Positions 14,405-25,842 of a stretch of DNA of 64,000 nt are shown one piece after another. How positions within the stretch are numbered: the first letter of the stretch is position 1; each line of letters begins with the position of its first letter. The stretch is from Rusavskia elegans (Eukaryota; Ascomycota; Lecanoromycetes; Teloschistales; Teloschistaceae), in the NCBI GenBank assembly GCA_011316305.1, contig SAUG01000064.1, positions 124,001 through 188,000 of the forward strand. Direction: 5' to 3'. Made by a program: the position numbers and the translations under genes. The notes beneath the pieces were generated by a model. It saw only the letters and a list, made by a program, of their open reading frames with translations. It did no database searches and had not been told where the DNA came from.

Positions 14405-14812
14405 TTACGTCTACGATTTCATAGAGGTTCCCTGGAAAGATTAGTTAGATAAACGAGTCTAATTATCTATAGCCGCCTATAGCCGCTATAGCCGCCCTTC
14501 CTAATAGGACTTTTAATAAACGGCTATCTATCGGCTTTTACGGCTACTTTTACTATATATATCGCTTATTATTTCTATAGATAGTTTCTCTCGTTAGTCG
14601 TTAATATAATTATTAAATACGTATCTACTATTCTCTTTTTAATTATCTTATAATAAAGATACCTTATAATATTATAACCGTACCTCTACGGGTATATAGG
14701 ATTAGTTATAATAATCTATACTAGGACTCCCTTACTATTTAGTAGCTCGGACTACGTCTACGGTTGTAGTTAGGCTCGAACGTAACGCCTTCTGATATAC
14801 AAGGACGTTATA
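14405..14812 (+). mobile_element. Solo LTR of the B/P family inside A1
   Basis: A 408-bp stretch runs from TATTACGTCT to GACGTTATA and matches B LTRs throughout, including the agccgcctatagccgctat block. Flanks are ttttt and ctttt, a likely 5-bp duplication with one C-to-T difference. No internal sequence follows, so it is a recombination product. Confidence 0.8.
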
Positions 14813-15836
14813 CTTTTTTAATTTTTTTTATTTATTTTTAAAACGACGCTAACGCGTAGTATCTAATAGAATAAAGTTATAAAAATAAATTTATTTTATA
14901 TAATTAATATACTTTTTAAAATTTTCGTCGATATAATAAAATTTCTCTAACTAGAAATAATTCCGATAAAAATATATAGTTAAAATACTAATATTTAATA
15001 ATGGAACTTTTTTATAATAATTTTTAATTAATAATTATTTCTTTTTATTTATAAAAAAAAAGATAGAAAGTTTTTTAAAATAAAAAATCTAAAAAAGGAA
15101 CCTAGTATTATAAATATAAATAGTATAGTCTAGAAAATACAGTAGTATCTAGTATAATACTAGATTTTCTATAACGTTTTAATAGATAAAAATATATAGA
15201 TAATCTAGATATTAGTACTAGAAAGTATTTTAGTAGTTTTAGTAAATAAATACTATAAATATCTTTAATTTTAGTAGTTTTAGCGAGTAAATACTCTAAA
15301 ATAAAGCTAGTTTAGTTACTTTGATCTATAAATAATCTAAGTAGTAAAAGATTTTATTTATTTATATAGATCCCGAACTCGATACTTTAATAACTTATAT
15401 TTAATTTATTAGTTATTACTATATACTGCCCTAGTAATTAAACTAATTTAATTTTTATTAATTTAAATAATTACTCGTTATATTTTCGTTTATAAATATA
15501 CTAATAAATCCAATTAATCTTTGGAGATACCAGACTTCCAGATAGTTCTATAACAGCGGGATATTTCTAGAACAGTATACAATTGTAGACCAGACGAAAG
15601 ATATATTGTAGAACTAATTTATACCCCAGAAAAACTGGGGCGTGGCCTAGTAATAAAGAGAGGAAGAAAGCGGGGAAGGATCGAAATTCGATACGCTAGC
15701 GACGCTTTGGCGACTAGACGGCGAGCCTCGTTTCCAAGCGTTCCAATTATATCTTCAAGGCCTATATAACGCGTTTGGCGTTTACACGCGAATAAAAAAA
15801 GAAATAGTTAAAAAGAAATAATTGACTACGCTGTAG

Positions 15837-18800
15837 TGTAACGTCCCTGTACGTCAAAAAGCGTTACGCTCGAATCTAGCTACAGCTATAGGCGTAGTCC
15901 GAGCTACTAAATAGTAAAGGAATTCTAGTATTGATTATTATAACTAATTCTACGCAGCCGCGAAGATACGGTTACGATATTATAAAATATCTATATTATA
16001 TAGATAATAAAAAATAGTAGAAATATATTTAATAATTATATTAATAACTAATAAAAAAAACTATTTAAAAGAAATAAAAAGTAATATATATAATAAAAAT
16101 TGCCGATAGTACCGATAAATAGCTATCTACTAAAAGCCTTTATATAAAAGTCGGCTATAGCGGCTAAAAGCGGCTATAGTTAATTAGATTTATTTATATA
16201 ACTAATTTTCTAGTATATTTTTATAGAATTATAGATATAATATAGTCTTTTCTATATCGCTTTATATCTAATTTTTTTATCTATAAAATTATTAAAACCT
16301 AATTTTTATTTATTTTCTTTTTTTTTCTTTAATATTATTATTATATATTTTTAAAAAAAGGATTATTTAAAATCTTTCTATCGAATTTAATTAAAGGATA
16401 TTATTATATTTTTTCTTTATAATCTTTATATTTATAATCCTTTAAAAAAATATAAAATCGAAATAAATAGTAATATATATAGTAAATATACTTATATTTA
16501 GAAACTTTATAATTTTTTAATTTTTAATATAATTTATATTATCTATTTTTTTTTATATATATATTTTCTTTTTTATTAATATATTTAGAAAAATATTTTA
16601 AAAATAAAAAAAATAAATTTCGGTCGGATATTAAAAATATTTTTAATAAATATACTAGAATATATTATTATATTAAATCTTTTTTAGATTTTAAAAAAGA
16701 GATCTATAATTAGTATTTTATTTAAAAATCGGATTTCTACTATCTTTTTAGAAAATAAAAATATTTTATTATTTATTATTATATTTTAGATAAATATAAA
16801 AATAATTTTATTATTTAAAAATAATATATTCTATCTTATTTTAATAAACTTAATAATCTAATTATATTCTACTTTTCTATTAATTTTACGTTAACTATAT
16901 AAAAGATATCTATTAAATTTATTCCCGGTTTTAATTCGGATAATTTAGATTAGTTTTTAAAAAAATTCAATTTTTTTCTACTTCCGGAAATAACGGGCGT
17001 ATAAAAAAATATCTAGTTAAAGATTTCTTTATATTTTTTTATTAATTTTAAATTATATACTAATATTATAAATTATATCTATATCTTTTAATATTTCCGC
17101 TAATTTTTATTTTTTAGCGACTATCTCGTCCTATAATAATAAAGTTAGAGACTATTTATCTTTTAGTTATATATTAAATATAGAGTCTAGAGTTCTTTTT
17201 TCTAGATATTTTTCTAGTTTAGATATAAAATTACTTTTAATCTTTTCTATTTATTTAATAATATTTTTATAGATTTTTTTAATATTTTTTATCTATAATT
17301 TCTAGATTATTTTCTAGATTTTATTATATTTTAGCGCTAGTTATAAAAATAGATAGTAGTATTTTTTCTAGATCTTTATTTCCTATATTTTACTTCTTTT
17401 TTTAAAGAAATTATTAATTTTCTTAATTTAGTCGTAATCCGTATTTAATATAATATCTAATTTTTTATATAAAAGATTTTTATATATAAAAAGATATATT
17501 ATCTATAGTTCTATTCTTTTTCCGACTATATTTTTTTATACCGGTATTTTAGAAATAGATTTTTTTTATTTATTTTTAAATATAATATATTATTAATTAT
17601 TTTTAATTATTATAAAATTTAAAATTCTAATAAATCTATTTCTTATTTTAACTTCTTTTTTTTTAATTCTATTATTTTATAACAGGAGTATATAGATATA
17701 TCTATAGATTTATCTATATAGTTTTTTTATAATTCTATTTTTTTTTTCTATTTACTAGAACTATAGTTTTATAACTTCTAATTTTAACTTTAAACGCTAC
17801 TATAAAAGGTTTTTCGGTTTTATACGATTTAAATTCTAATATTAGTTTCTATTTTTTTTTTTTTAGTTCTATAAAATATTATCCTATATCTTCTTTATTT
17901 AATAGATAGATAAAATAATTATTATTATAATAGACTATCTAATTTTACGTTATATATTTTTTTATTTTTTTTCCGGATAATTTTTTTATTATTTTAAATT
18001 AGTATTCCATTATTTCTATTACCTTTTTAATTAGATAATTTCTTTTAAAATATCCTGTTTTTTTATATAAGTAATAAACTTTAATCTATAACCTTCTATT
18101 TTTAGTAGTATTAAATTCTATTAGATTTTTTTTTAATCTATCTTTTAATAGGTTCTATTTTATTAAACGCCTATTTATCTAGATATATTTTTTACCATCT
18201 AGTATTAATCTTGGTTACTATTTTAATAAAGAATACTAGCGAATCTAGTTTTTTAATTATTTCTATACTTTTTTTAACTTTTATATAGAATCCTTTATAG
18301 AAATAGACTTTTAAAGCTAAATCTTTCTAGTCCGTCTTATATACTAATATTTTAAACTAAATAATATAAATAGCTACCGATTTCTACTATTTTAGAATTA
18401 TTAATCTCCTTTTTATTATCTTATTTCTATTATTATTTCTAATAGCTTCTTTTATAGCTATAATAAAATTACTAAAAATATTAAAGATTTATAATATTTT
18501 ATCTTCCTTTTAGCTTTCCGGATTATTAAAATAGTTTTCTATATAGGGCCGTGCCAAGTTAAAAGCTACTTTTCCTAGATATAATATTATAAATAGAACT
18601 TTAATTATTTTATTTAAAAACTAGTTTATATATAATACGAAGTAGATATTTATCTAGGTAAACTAAGGTTTTAAAAATCCTTTATTTTCTTTATAGATAC
18701 TAGGCGTAGCTGTTCTAATAGTATTATTTCGATTTATAGAATAGAATAATAATACTAATATAGTAAATTATTAATATATAATATCTTTATATATTTAAAA

Positions 18801-19182
18801 ACGTTATACTCGAACCTAGTTATAGCCGTAGGCGTAGTCTAAGCTACCAAATAGTAAAAGAGTTCTAGTATAGATTATTATAACTAATTCTATATAGCCG
18901 CGAAGATACGGTTATAATATTATAAAGCGTTTATATTATATAGGTAATTAAAAATAGTAGAAGCTTATTTAATAATTATATTAATAACTAACGAGAAAAG
19001 CTATTTAATAGAAGTAAAGAGCGATATATATAATAAATATAGCCGATAGTACTAATAGGTAGCCGTCCGCTAAAAGCCTCTATATAGAGGTCGGTTATAG
19101 CGGCTATAGACGGCTATAGTTAATTAGGCTCGCTTATATAGCCAATCTTCCAGTGCGTTTCTATAGAATCGTGGACGTAACA
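15837..19182 (-). mobile_element. LTR element B3 (3,346 bp), gag-type, reverse orientation
   Basis: LTRs are 15,837-16,242 and 18,777-19,182, both 406 bp. The ends TGTAACGTCC and GGACGTAACA are intact and flanked by tgtag and tgtaa, a 5-bp duplication with one G-to-A difference. On the minus strand a CCHC knuckle is readable at about 18,079-18,034 (YYLYKKTGYFKRNY). Length, LTRs and internal text match B1, including the absence of recognisable polymerase domains. It sits inside repeat C copy 1. Confidence 0.87.
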
Positions 19183-19273
19183 TGTAAATTTTATTTGACG
19201 AACTATATATCTTTAGCTGTAAAAGTTTCTTTATACGTAAATATAACAATCGTTGCCGTATATAACGTTGATG

Positions 19274-19310
<37 letters not shown>

Positions 19311-19312
19311 CA

Positions 19313-20979
19313 ATATAGTTCCAAAAATAAATCTTTTAAAAAGGAAATAAAATGATTTATAATAAATATTTTTAATATAATTAGTAAATTAAATATAGTA
19401 TAAAAATTGAATAATCATTTAAAAGTGATTAGTAATCAGTATATTTCAATACTACCAACTTTTAATTAATATATAGATAAATAATATCAATTGTTAATTT
19501 TTTAATTAATTATTAAATCCAGCGATCTTTTAATAAAATCTAATATATATAATTATAATATTTTTGTTTTCGTATTAGATATAATTTACTTCCGAAATAT
19601 ATCTATCGAATAGAAAATTTCTATAATTAATTTTTCTATTACGATATTTTTATAACTTCTATAAAACATTTCGTCTAGACGTTTTAATCGATTCTAACGT
19701 TGCAAATTCTTTCTATCTTCTTTATATAGACGGCAATCTCCTAGTATATAGCGAGCTATTTCCCTGCGAGCTTCTATTATAAAATTACCGCAATGGTTTT
19801 ATTATTTTTAGAAAGAATTTAGTTTTAATAATATATCTATTGATTTAAAAATATAATAGAGTTTCAATAAATAATTAAATAGAAACAAGTTAGTTTAATT
19901 ATTAGAACATTATATAACGTATATTATAAATTAATATAAATATTATATAAATAATAGAATCTTGTAGTTTTAATCTAATTATTATAATCAATATATCAAA
20001 TATAATATAACAATTATATAACTATTTAATAGTAATAGATAATTAATACGTTTGAATATTATTAAATATTAGACAATATTTATATATTTCGTTTATATTA
20101 AAAGGTTTATAACTAAATACTATATATTATAGCTGGTCAATAAAATCTAATCTATATAATTATAATAGCTCCGTATTCGTATTAAATATTATCGATTTTC
20201 GGGACGTATCTATCGAATAGAAAAATTTTAAAACTATCTATTCTGATACGATTATTCTATAACTTCTATAAAAATTTTCGTCCAGACGTTTTAATCGATT
20301 TTAACGTTGCAAATCTCGTACGTATTTTCAACGTAGTAGTTGTAGATTAACTCTCTATCTTCTATATATATAAAGCTCTTTCTTGTTCGTCTATAGCGTA
20401 ATATTCAGGCCGCACGCTATTTTTTCGCTATTTTATCAATTTCAACTCTAATCTTTAATTATTTTTTTTTTTAAAAAAAAAGTTCGGAAATCTTTTATAA
20501 ATACTATAATAAAAATCAAAATTAATGTTTATTTTCTATCTTTTTTTTTAAAAATTGTAAATTAATAAAATTTTATAAATAATAATTGTTTAAAGGCGAT
20601 TAGTCTATATCTTTAATTGACAAACTATTAATTCGATTAAAAAATCGTCTAAATAGTGCCAAAAAAACAATAAATCTGATAAATAAATATAGAATCTAAT
20701 TATATTAAACTTTTACTAGTTTTTATTTATATTTCAAAATCAATCGAATTTTTCGGATCGGGTTTCGAATCCGGATTACAGAAATCGACCTAACTCGAAT
20801 CGGTTCCGACTTTTCTAGATACCGAACTAAATCGGATCGAATTATTTTAAAATTTAATCCGATTTAATTCTAGATCGAATCCGGAAACGGAAAATCTATA
20901 TTTAATCTATTAAAGTTAATAAAATCTCTTTTTTTATATTATAAAATCGATTTTTTTATTATAAATACAATAATATATT
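19313..20979. repeat. AT-rich DNA with an imperfect direct duplication
   Basis: No gene. A segment at about 19,533-19,700 (from taaaatctaatatatataatt to cgtctagacgttttaatcga) recurs at about 20,133-20,310 in the same direction with point differences. CA and TG are more frequent here than in the LTR elements, so mutation has been lighter or of another kind. At about 20,757-20,895 a stretch with repeated cggatcgg/ccgattt words resembles the arms of D elements, but no TAGACTGG ends are present. Confidence 0.45.
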
Positions 20980-21386
20980 AGAGTAGTATATCTATTTAAT
21001 TCTACAATTATTATTAGCTATAGATAACTAGTTAGATATTTTAATAATCTTTTTTATATTCTTATTATTTTCGGCTTTTTTTTAATCTCTTTTTCTATAT
21101 TTCCCTCTTTTTCTATATTTTTTTCTTTATTTTTTTCTTTATTCTGATTACTATTAATATTTCTAGTTTATTTTTTACTATTTTCGAGTTTAATATTATT
21201 CTATTTAGCAGAATATCATTCTATTATCTAGTTTTTATTATTAACTTCGACGATAATATTTGATTTTTTAATCTTCTTTTTAATACGAAAATTCGATAGC
21301 TATATAAGCCGTACTACTACTATAGCAAAATTCTTTAGTAAATTTCGACTATTTTTATAGGAATTTTAGTATTCTAGCGATTTTAA
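20980..21386. other. AT-rich DNA, unassigned
   Basis: Runs of T-rich text such as tttttctttatttttttc near 21,120 and a somewhat more mixed stretch at 21,240-21,380. No open frame and no similarity that I can see to the other elements of the window. Confidence 0.4.
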
Positions 21387-21706
21387 TATTATAGAACTAT
21401 TTGGAAGGTCTAGTATTTCCAAAAATTGATTGGATTTATTAGTATATCTATAAACGGAGGTATAACGGGTAATTATTTAAATTAATTAAAATTAATTTAG
21501 TTAAACACTAGAATAGTATATAATAATAACTAATAAATTAAATATAAGCTATAAAGGCGTCGAGTCCGAAATCTATATAGATAAATAAAGTTCACTATTA
21601 TTTAGATTACTTATTAACTAAAATAGCTAAAATAGCTCGATCTTATAATATTTATTTACTAAAACTACTAAAATTAAAAGTATTTATAGTATTTATTTCC
21701 CTTTTA
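21387..21706 (-). mobile_element. Truncated LTR of element A, reverse orientation
   Basis: It starts with tattatagaac, the reverse of the A LTR end, and follows the A LTR through the gtcgagtccg block and the tttactaaaactactaaaat units. It stops before the TGTTATAAG end, where repeat C begins. No internal A sequence is attached. Confidence 0.75.
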
Positions 21707-22006
21707 AAAGGTTTCTATCTAGAGTTATATTGAGTATTTATATATATATATATATTCTATCAACATTATATACGGTAACGATTATTATATTTCGCGTATA
21801 AAGAAATTTTTATAGCTAAAGATATATTCGTCAGGCAAGGTTCGCAGCGTAGTTAATTACTTCTATTTAACTATTTCCTTTTTTATTCGATTACGAATCC
21901 TCTACTATATAAATATAACTTCGTTACTCGCAGTCCTCGGTCTACTAGTCCTTCCTCGACGTTATATATAATTATCAGCTTCTAATATTTCCGCTATATC
22001 TATCTA

Positions 22007-22350
22007 CTATACTATAAAGTAATTATCTACGTCTGTCGCTTCGGCTATACTTATTATATAACCCGTATCTAAACGCTCCGCTAAACTATTAAAGTATTCT
22101 TTAACCCGCGTAGCTTTAAGAGGGTCGCTAGCTATAGGGTCGCCTGCCGGTACGCTAGCTACTACGGCTAGAAGCTTTACCCGGTCGATTAGGCTAAAGA
22201 GAGGTAGAGAGGTCGGATAGCGCGTTTTAAGAGCGGTAATAAAGAAATCTTTATCGAAGTCGGAATAGATTACTCTAGCTATAATAAAATAGTCGACGAC
22301 CGCGCGAGTAGATATAGTTATTATAGATAAAGGTACTACCGTTTAGTTTA
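22007..22350 (-). pseudogene. Conserved short frame of repeat C, copy 2
   Basis: A minus-strand frame of about 114 codons, open to the TAG at 22,009-22,007. It begins VVPLSIITISTRAVVDYF, continues IARVIYSDFDKDFFITAL, and holds the basic/hydrophobic segment LIDRVKLLAVVASVPAGDP and KEYFNSLAERLDTGYII. The copy at 61,667-61,999 keeps the same frame without a shift, and many differences between them are transitions, so this was a real coding region. The two TAG codons at the end may be RIP-altered CAG or TGG, after which the frame continues (IDIAEILEADNYI). No ATG lies at the visible start. The family is unknown to me. Confidence 0.5.
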
Positions 22351-22577
22351 GCTGCGATATAGCTATTACGGGAGTATATACGTACGTAAGAGGTTTTAGT
22401 AAATTATAGTATTTACGAGGGGCTTATATTGCTAGTAAAAGAAGAAAAAGCGATAACTGCGAGGTAAACTTATCTATAAAAATTTCTACGTTAAATTATC
22501 GATAGAAGGATACGTTATATTACTAAGCAAATTTAAATTGAAATTCTATAGAACCGTTATTTACGTTATCTAAACTA

Positions 22578-23457
22578 CTTTAGGGGCAACCGTATGTTTT
22601 GCAACAATCTGTCTACGATAAATCTACGATAAATTCGCTAAAAACAGCTAGTTCTCGAGAACTAGTTGCAGATATTCCGAAAATAACGAATTAGAATAAA
22701 CTAAAGAGTCGATATCTAGTTATATAAAACTCCGAATTAGGTTTAGTTCGTTTTAACTAGCTGTTTTCGACGAATTGTCGATTAATTTCTCGTTAATATT
22801 CGTTCAATATTCGTTCAATATTCTATTAACTACGAATTAGTCTTATAACTTTAAATATCATTAGTAAGCAAATCAAGCGAACCTATAGATCAAGTAATTC
22901 TCTAGCTTAATCCGTCGTTTCTAGAACCCTAACTACTCTATAGGAGCCGTAAAAATCGGATAAAAATTTCTAAAAAAGAGATTTTCGCGGGATTCGAACT
23001 CTGAACTAATTAGTAATCGAAATCATCCTAGATAAGATTCAGAGAGTCACGTAATATAGAATTTAATTATCTATCTCATCTATACTAATACTACTGATAG
23101 AGTAAAATACAGATTTATTTATTTAAAGTAAATATTTTAGTAATAAATTTTATAACTTTCTATTAATATTCTATTAACTTTCTATTAACTATTTATTAAC
23201 TTTTCGTTAATTGATCGTTTTTTTATATTGTTAATCTATTTTAAATTAATTTCGAATTTAATTTAATTTTATATTATTTTAAATTAGAACTTTAATAGTA
23301 ACTTTTAGTTAATTAGAACTATCCATTAATTTATATTCGAATTTCCTTTATAATAAACTAATAATCAATATATCTTTAATCTTTAATTAATTTCTTATTT
23401 TATCTAATTTTAAATCAATAAAATATCGATATATTATCGTAGGACATACGGTTGCCG
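22578..23457. mobile_element. Element F: terminal-inverted-repeat DNA element inserted in repeat C
   Basis: Inverted ends GGCAACCGTATGT (22,585-22,597) and ACATACGGTTGCC (23,444-23,456) match perfectly over 13 bp. Repeat C resumes on both sides, with cta at both junctions as a possible 3-bp duplication. The exact outer ends are uncertain because the left end has a few extra bases (ctttagg). An inner inverted pair lies at about 22,627-22,652 and 22,755-22,781 (aacagctagtt / aactagctgtt). Near 22,798-22,836 and 23,158-23,215 there are short direct repeats of the attcgttcaat and tctattaacttt types. No coding frame, so it is non-autonomous. Confidence 0.7.
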
Positions 23458-23572
23458 CTAAGATAGAATACAAGTTCTGCTATCGTATATTCAATACTGG
23501 TATACCAACGTTTGATTTGCTTACCGAACCACTGGTTTACCGGATACCAAAACCAAAACAAATAATTAAATA

Positions 23573-25842
23573 AATAGTATTTATTTACTAAAATTACTAA
23601 AATATTTATTAGTACTAATATTTCGGTCGTTTCGTATATTTCTACCTACCGAAATATAATAGGAAATCCAGTATTATATTAAATACTACTATATTCCCGA
23701 AAGTATATTATCTATATTTATAATACTAGGTTCCTTTTTTAAAATTTTTATTCCGAAAAACTATCTATTCTTCTTTTTTATAAATATAAAAGAAAAATTA
23801 TTAACTAAAAATTATTATAAAAAAGTTTTATTATTAGATATTAGTATATTAGCTTTATATTTTTATTAGAATTATTTTTAATTAGAGAAATCCTATTATA
23901 TCGGCGAAAATTTAAAAAGATATATTAGTTATATAGAATAGGCTTACTTTTATATTTTTATTTTATTGAATACTACGTATTAGCGTCGTTTTAAAAATAA
24001 ATATAAAAAATTAAAAAAAGAATTATAAAAAACGTATATATAATAATAACATCTACTTTATTAATTAAATTATATTAAAAAAGAATAATATATTATAGTT
24101 AATCGAAAGCTATAGAATATTTAAATATTAAAATATAAAAGTAATATAAATCCGATTTTTTCTATTAATTTTAATTTTTTTATCGATATAGTTTTCTAAT
24201 AGATTATTTTATCTAGCGATTTTAGTTAATTAATAATTTTTTTAATTTCTTTTAATAGAACTATTATAGAACTTTCTAGTAGTTTACTAAATATTTTTTA
24301 GGCTCCTAAATATTTTCCGAAGTAAAATACCCTTTTTATTTAATTAAATAATTTTAACCTTTTTATTATAGAATCTTTTCGACTATAAAGACGTCTTTTT
24401 TATATATTTCGAAGTTAAATATCTATTATAATAGTATTCCGGAATCGGTTAGTTCTAAAAAAAATAAATAGAATACCGAATATACTTTAGTACCTTTAAA
24501 TAAATTAAATTTAAAATTCTAAAGTCTTCTAATTTTCTTAATTAAAAATAGTCTAATTTTAATATAATTAAATATTTTATTTAAAATTTTTATCTTTAAA
24601 TTTTTTATAAAAAGATATACTCTATTTTTTTTTTTTAATTAAAATATAATTTTTATTTTTTATTTTAGTAATTTCCTAAATATTTCTATATTTCTAGAAT
24701 ATTTTTATAGATCTTTTTTTAAATATCGACTTTTTAGACCGCTACTTCTACTAATATATATCGTAGCGGTTATTTAAATAGATTTGGATTTTTTTTATTA
24801 TTAATATAAAACGGTATTTCTTTTATTATACTTAATTTTTTTATACTAAATACTAATTATACTATTAATAAAAGCGAAATCTAGTTATCCTAGACGTCGT
24901 TAATATAATATTTTAGATGTTATTCTAAAATCTAGTTAGTATATTTAGTTTATCTATTTATTATTAGATAGAAAGCTATTAATATCTTTAATTTTATATT
25001 AAATAATGGAATAAAAGTTTTCTAATAGTTTGAAGTAAAGAATTTATTCCTATTATATATTAATACTTCTAGTAATCTATAGTATCGAAATAATCGATTT
25101 AAAATAATAAATCTAAATTATTTTACTATAAAGTCTTTTTATAATAGAATCATATAAATTTATTTTATAAATCTATCTACTAAATTAAATATTAATTTAT
25201 ATTCTATCTTTATTATTAGGTCTTTTAATTTTAGAGGTTTAATAATAAAATCGATAGTTTCTAATATTGGATCTTTCTATAATAAATATATATAATATTT
25301 ACTTATTTTACTAATAACTAAAATATCTTTTAATCTATACTTCGACGTATTACTTTATACTAGGAAACTAGTAATACTATTATAAAAGTTATATTATTTT
25401 CATTACGCCTAGATATTTCTATAGTATTCTATTATAGTATTCTTTAATATATTTATCGATTTTATCGTCTAGTATTTATAGTTTTCCTTTTTTAATAGAA
25501 AACTATTTCTAGTTATCTCTAAATATATATAGTAATATCTTTATTTCGTATTAATTTACTAATAGTAATCTATTTTTATTAATTTTAAAAATACTATTAT
25601 TAAAAACTTCTTTTATTTTTATCTAATTATTTTTTCGATATAAAGTATTTATTTTTCTATTTTCTTTATCTAGGATATAATATATTTTAAATTTATATTA
25701 ACCGAAGAATTTAGACTAATATATTTATTATCTATTAAATTATTTTATTATTATAAAATATTAACGGTTTTTATAATCTATAAAAATTATTAATTCTAGT
25801 AATTCTTTAGCGTATATTTTCTATTATTTTAGAATAGCTACT
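23573..25842 (-). mobile_element. Element A4: 3' part of a Ty3/gypsy A element, reverse
   Basis: Part of the A LTR (about 23,573-23,725) is followed on its inner side by A internal text read backwards. The integrase region is at about 23,990-25,250 and RNase H at about 25,500-25,842; agtaattctttagcgtatat, for example, is the reverse of the A2 RNase H segment near 41,960. The copy stops abruptly at the B element at 25,843 and does not resume after it, so gag and RT are missing. All frames are broken. Confidence 0.78.

Larger units (their letters stand above)
5118..15555 (+). mobile_element. Ty3/gypsy element A1, with a nested B element and a solo LTR
   Basis: The 5' LTR is 5,118-5,607 and the 3' LTR 15,106-15,555. 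The element begins TGTTATAAATACA and ends TATAACA. It is flanked by gcgga and gcggg, a 5-bp duplication differing by one G-to-A change. Removing the nested B element (5,928-9,270) and the solo LTR (14,405-14,812) leaves about 6.7 kb, matching A3. LTRs carry short tandem units of the ttttagtagttttagtaaat type. Genes read on the plus strand but are broken by many RIP stops. Confidence 0.88.
4377..19312 (+). repeat. Repeat C, copy 1, split by A1 and by a B element
   Basis: The pieces 4,377-5,117, about 15,561-15,836 and 19,183-19,312 join into one repeat related to the copy at 61,331-62,240. It starts near an imperfect tactcggtaaaccaatgg motif and ends in a (TA)n tract followed by aactcaatatagttcc. 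The first interruption is A1 (duplication gcgga/gcggg), the second a reverse B element (tgtag/tgtaa). A remnant of the conserved C reading frame lies at about 4,740-5,050, shortened and with stops. The piece at 15,561-15,836 is unusually GC-rich and little mutated. Confidence 0.7.
21715..23572 (-). repeat. Repeat C, copy 2, split by element F
   Basis: In reverse it runs from the ttgagta plus (TA)n end (about 21,730) to the accactggtttaccggatac end (about 23,530). It is much less mutated than copy 1, with GC-rich text at 22,080-22,480. The insertion at 22,578-23,457 interrupts it: the host text on both sides, ctaaacta and agatagaat, is continuous in other copies. Repeat C is not an LTR element of the A, B or P type, and I cannot classify it. 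Confidence 0.7.

Noticed and set aside
19153..19350. 65-codon plus-strand open frame
   Set aside because: It crosses a B LTR end, a repeat C piece and a (TA)n microsatellite; not a gene.
22980..23056. Possible minus-strand tRNA (gagttcgaatccc motif)
   Set aside because: Only a B-box-like word; the T stem and acceptor do not pair and there is no A box.
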